From positions 26,672,825 to 26,736,824 of the forward strand of contig NC_089316.1 in NCBI RefSeq assembly GCF_036669915.1: a DNA stretch of 64,000 nt, written 5' to 3'. The notes under the pieces were generated by a model. It was not told the origin of the DNA, ran no database searches, and saw nothing but the letters and a program-made list of their open reading frames with translations. The translations under genes were made by a program, and so were the position numbers. Of this stretch, positions 63,169 through 64,000 are shown one piece after another. The stretch's first letter is position 1. Each line of letters starts with the position of its first letter. The DNA comes from Pocillopora verrucosa. Its lineage: Eukaryota; Cnidaria; Anthozoa; Scleractinia; Pocilloporidae.

Positions 63169-64000
63169 AAGCTACAAAACTACAAAACAGTCCTTTTCAA
63201 AAGGAAAATTTTCAGAAAAACTAATTTAGGAAATCAAAATAAAATCTAATAAATGCACTTTATATATATTTGTTACGCTGATTTGTTCGAATTTGAGAGA
63301 CGTATTTCGGTCTTTATGAAAGGTTAAGGAGAAAGGGAAGGCGTAAGGACCTGGTACAGAGTTCCTTTCTATCACGTGTTTCATTCACTATCTCCTCTTT
63401 CTCTCTTTGTACGACACGTCTCCAAGATGGCTGCACGAGGTTCGTGAAACACATTTTAATTGAAAAATGCTATAGAAGTGATCGTATATCATCGTTTTAC
63501 CGTAGATCTATTGTTTTCGGAGCTGCATGATTAAGGAGGCAGCTGTATCTTGAATGTTTAGACAGACCGTTCCTTCTATTTGGTCGCGTGTTTATACCAA
63601 CTCAGGGAAATCGAATTGTGCTGATTAATTACTGTAGTCCAGTTCATTGACTTTTTTCAATATTCTTCGCCAAAGCAGCGAATTTTTTTCAAAGGATTTG
63701 ATTAAATTACAAGCAGTGCCTGCTTCAATTGTCAGTTTTCTGGCAATTGGCTTAAAATATGGTGGAGATTTTCATTGTTACTTTTGCAGTCTATGAATGC
63801 GGTTGGCCTTTGTTTTGTCTACCCTCTCACTAGGATCTTGTTATAGGAAAAACAGTCTGTCTGAAACGTTTAAAATTACTTCTTCCTTCGATTCCACATA
63901 GTAGTGAATAACTGGACGAAATACGGTTTATTTCTGAGAGAGAATAACTTGACATGGCGTATCAATTTCTGTTATTGTACATACAGTAATATTTTTCTTT
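63169..64000. promoter_or_regulatory. SWSAP1 promoter region, possible start of a divergent gene
   Basis: At 63424 the plus strand has CCAAGATGGCTGCACGAGG. This resembles a YY1-type initiator spanning a start codon (ATG GCT GCA CGA), which often marks the first exon of a housekeeping gene. No clear donor follows in frame, so a plus-strand gene running off the window is only possible. Nothing else is recognised to 64000. Confidence 0.35.

Overview
The window is animal nuclear DNA, most likely from a stony coral (Scleractinia). Genes have phase-consistent GT-AG introns. Introns and intergenic stretches are AT-rich and packed with short interspersed repeats that I associate with corals: TTAA-flanked MITEs, tRNA-derived SINEs, and Penelope-like element remnants with a GIY-YIG domain and hammerhead-like ends. 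The assignment to corals rests on repeat style and protein similarity recalled from memory, not on a search.

Layout, left to right. Below 1 and up to 2629 (-): the 5' part of SHPRH, ending inside the SNF2 ATPase. 5705-10028 (-): an RNF19-type RBR ubiquitin ligase in four coding exons. 11239-14259 (+): a small membrane-anchored protein with the N-terminal domain of glucosidase II beta, three exons. 15879-19649 (-): ribosomal protein L19, four coding exons. It lies head-to-head with 19859-24372 (+): MRTO4, a ribosome assembly factor, nine exons. 25224-32663 (-): a 2479-residue coiled-coil protein (called P1 here) in one exon. 35857-50065 (-): a still larger coiled-coil protein (P2), about 4,700 residues, also essentially one exon, with a cluster of about ten frame breaks at 37.34-38.68 kb. 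56393-57838 (-): a third, 481-residue coiled-coil protein (P3). 60874-63168 (-): SWSAP1, a RecA-like homologous-recombination ATPase, two exons.

The most unusual part is the 33-kb block of three consecutive same-strand, intron-poor coiled-coil genes. P1 and P2 share a recognisable block of about 88 residues near their N-termini, so they look like diverged tandem duplicates. I could not assign either to a named family. P2 carries a myosin-rod-like 28-residue repeat and a Thr/Gln-rich tail. P1 has a 105-residue internal duplication and an acidic tail of about 33-residue repeats.

The repeat content is also informative. About 18 MITE copies share TTAA-CCCTTT ends (piggyBac-like), with one copy nested in another. 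Two tRNA-Thr-derived SINEs sit in MRTO4 introns. Two Penelope-like remnants carry hammerhead-ribozyme-like motifs; one of them has the motif on both strands flanking a reverse-oriented ORF remnant. The functional links I would propose are RPL19 with MRTO4 (a shared promoter for two 60S-ribosome genes) and, more speculatively, P1, P2 and P3 as a structural-protein cluster.
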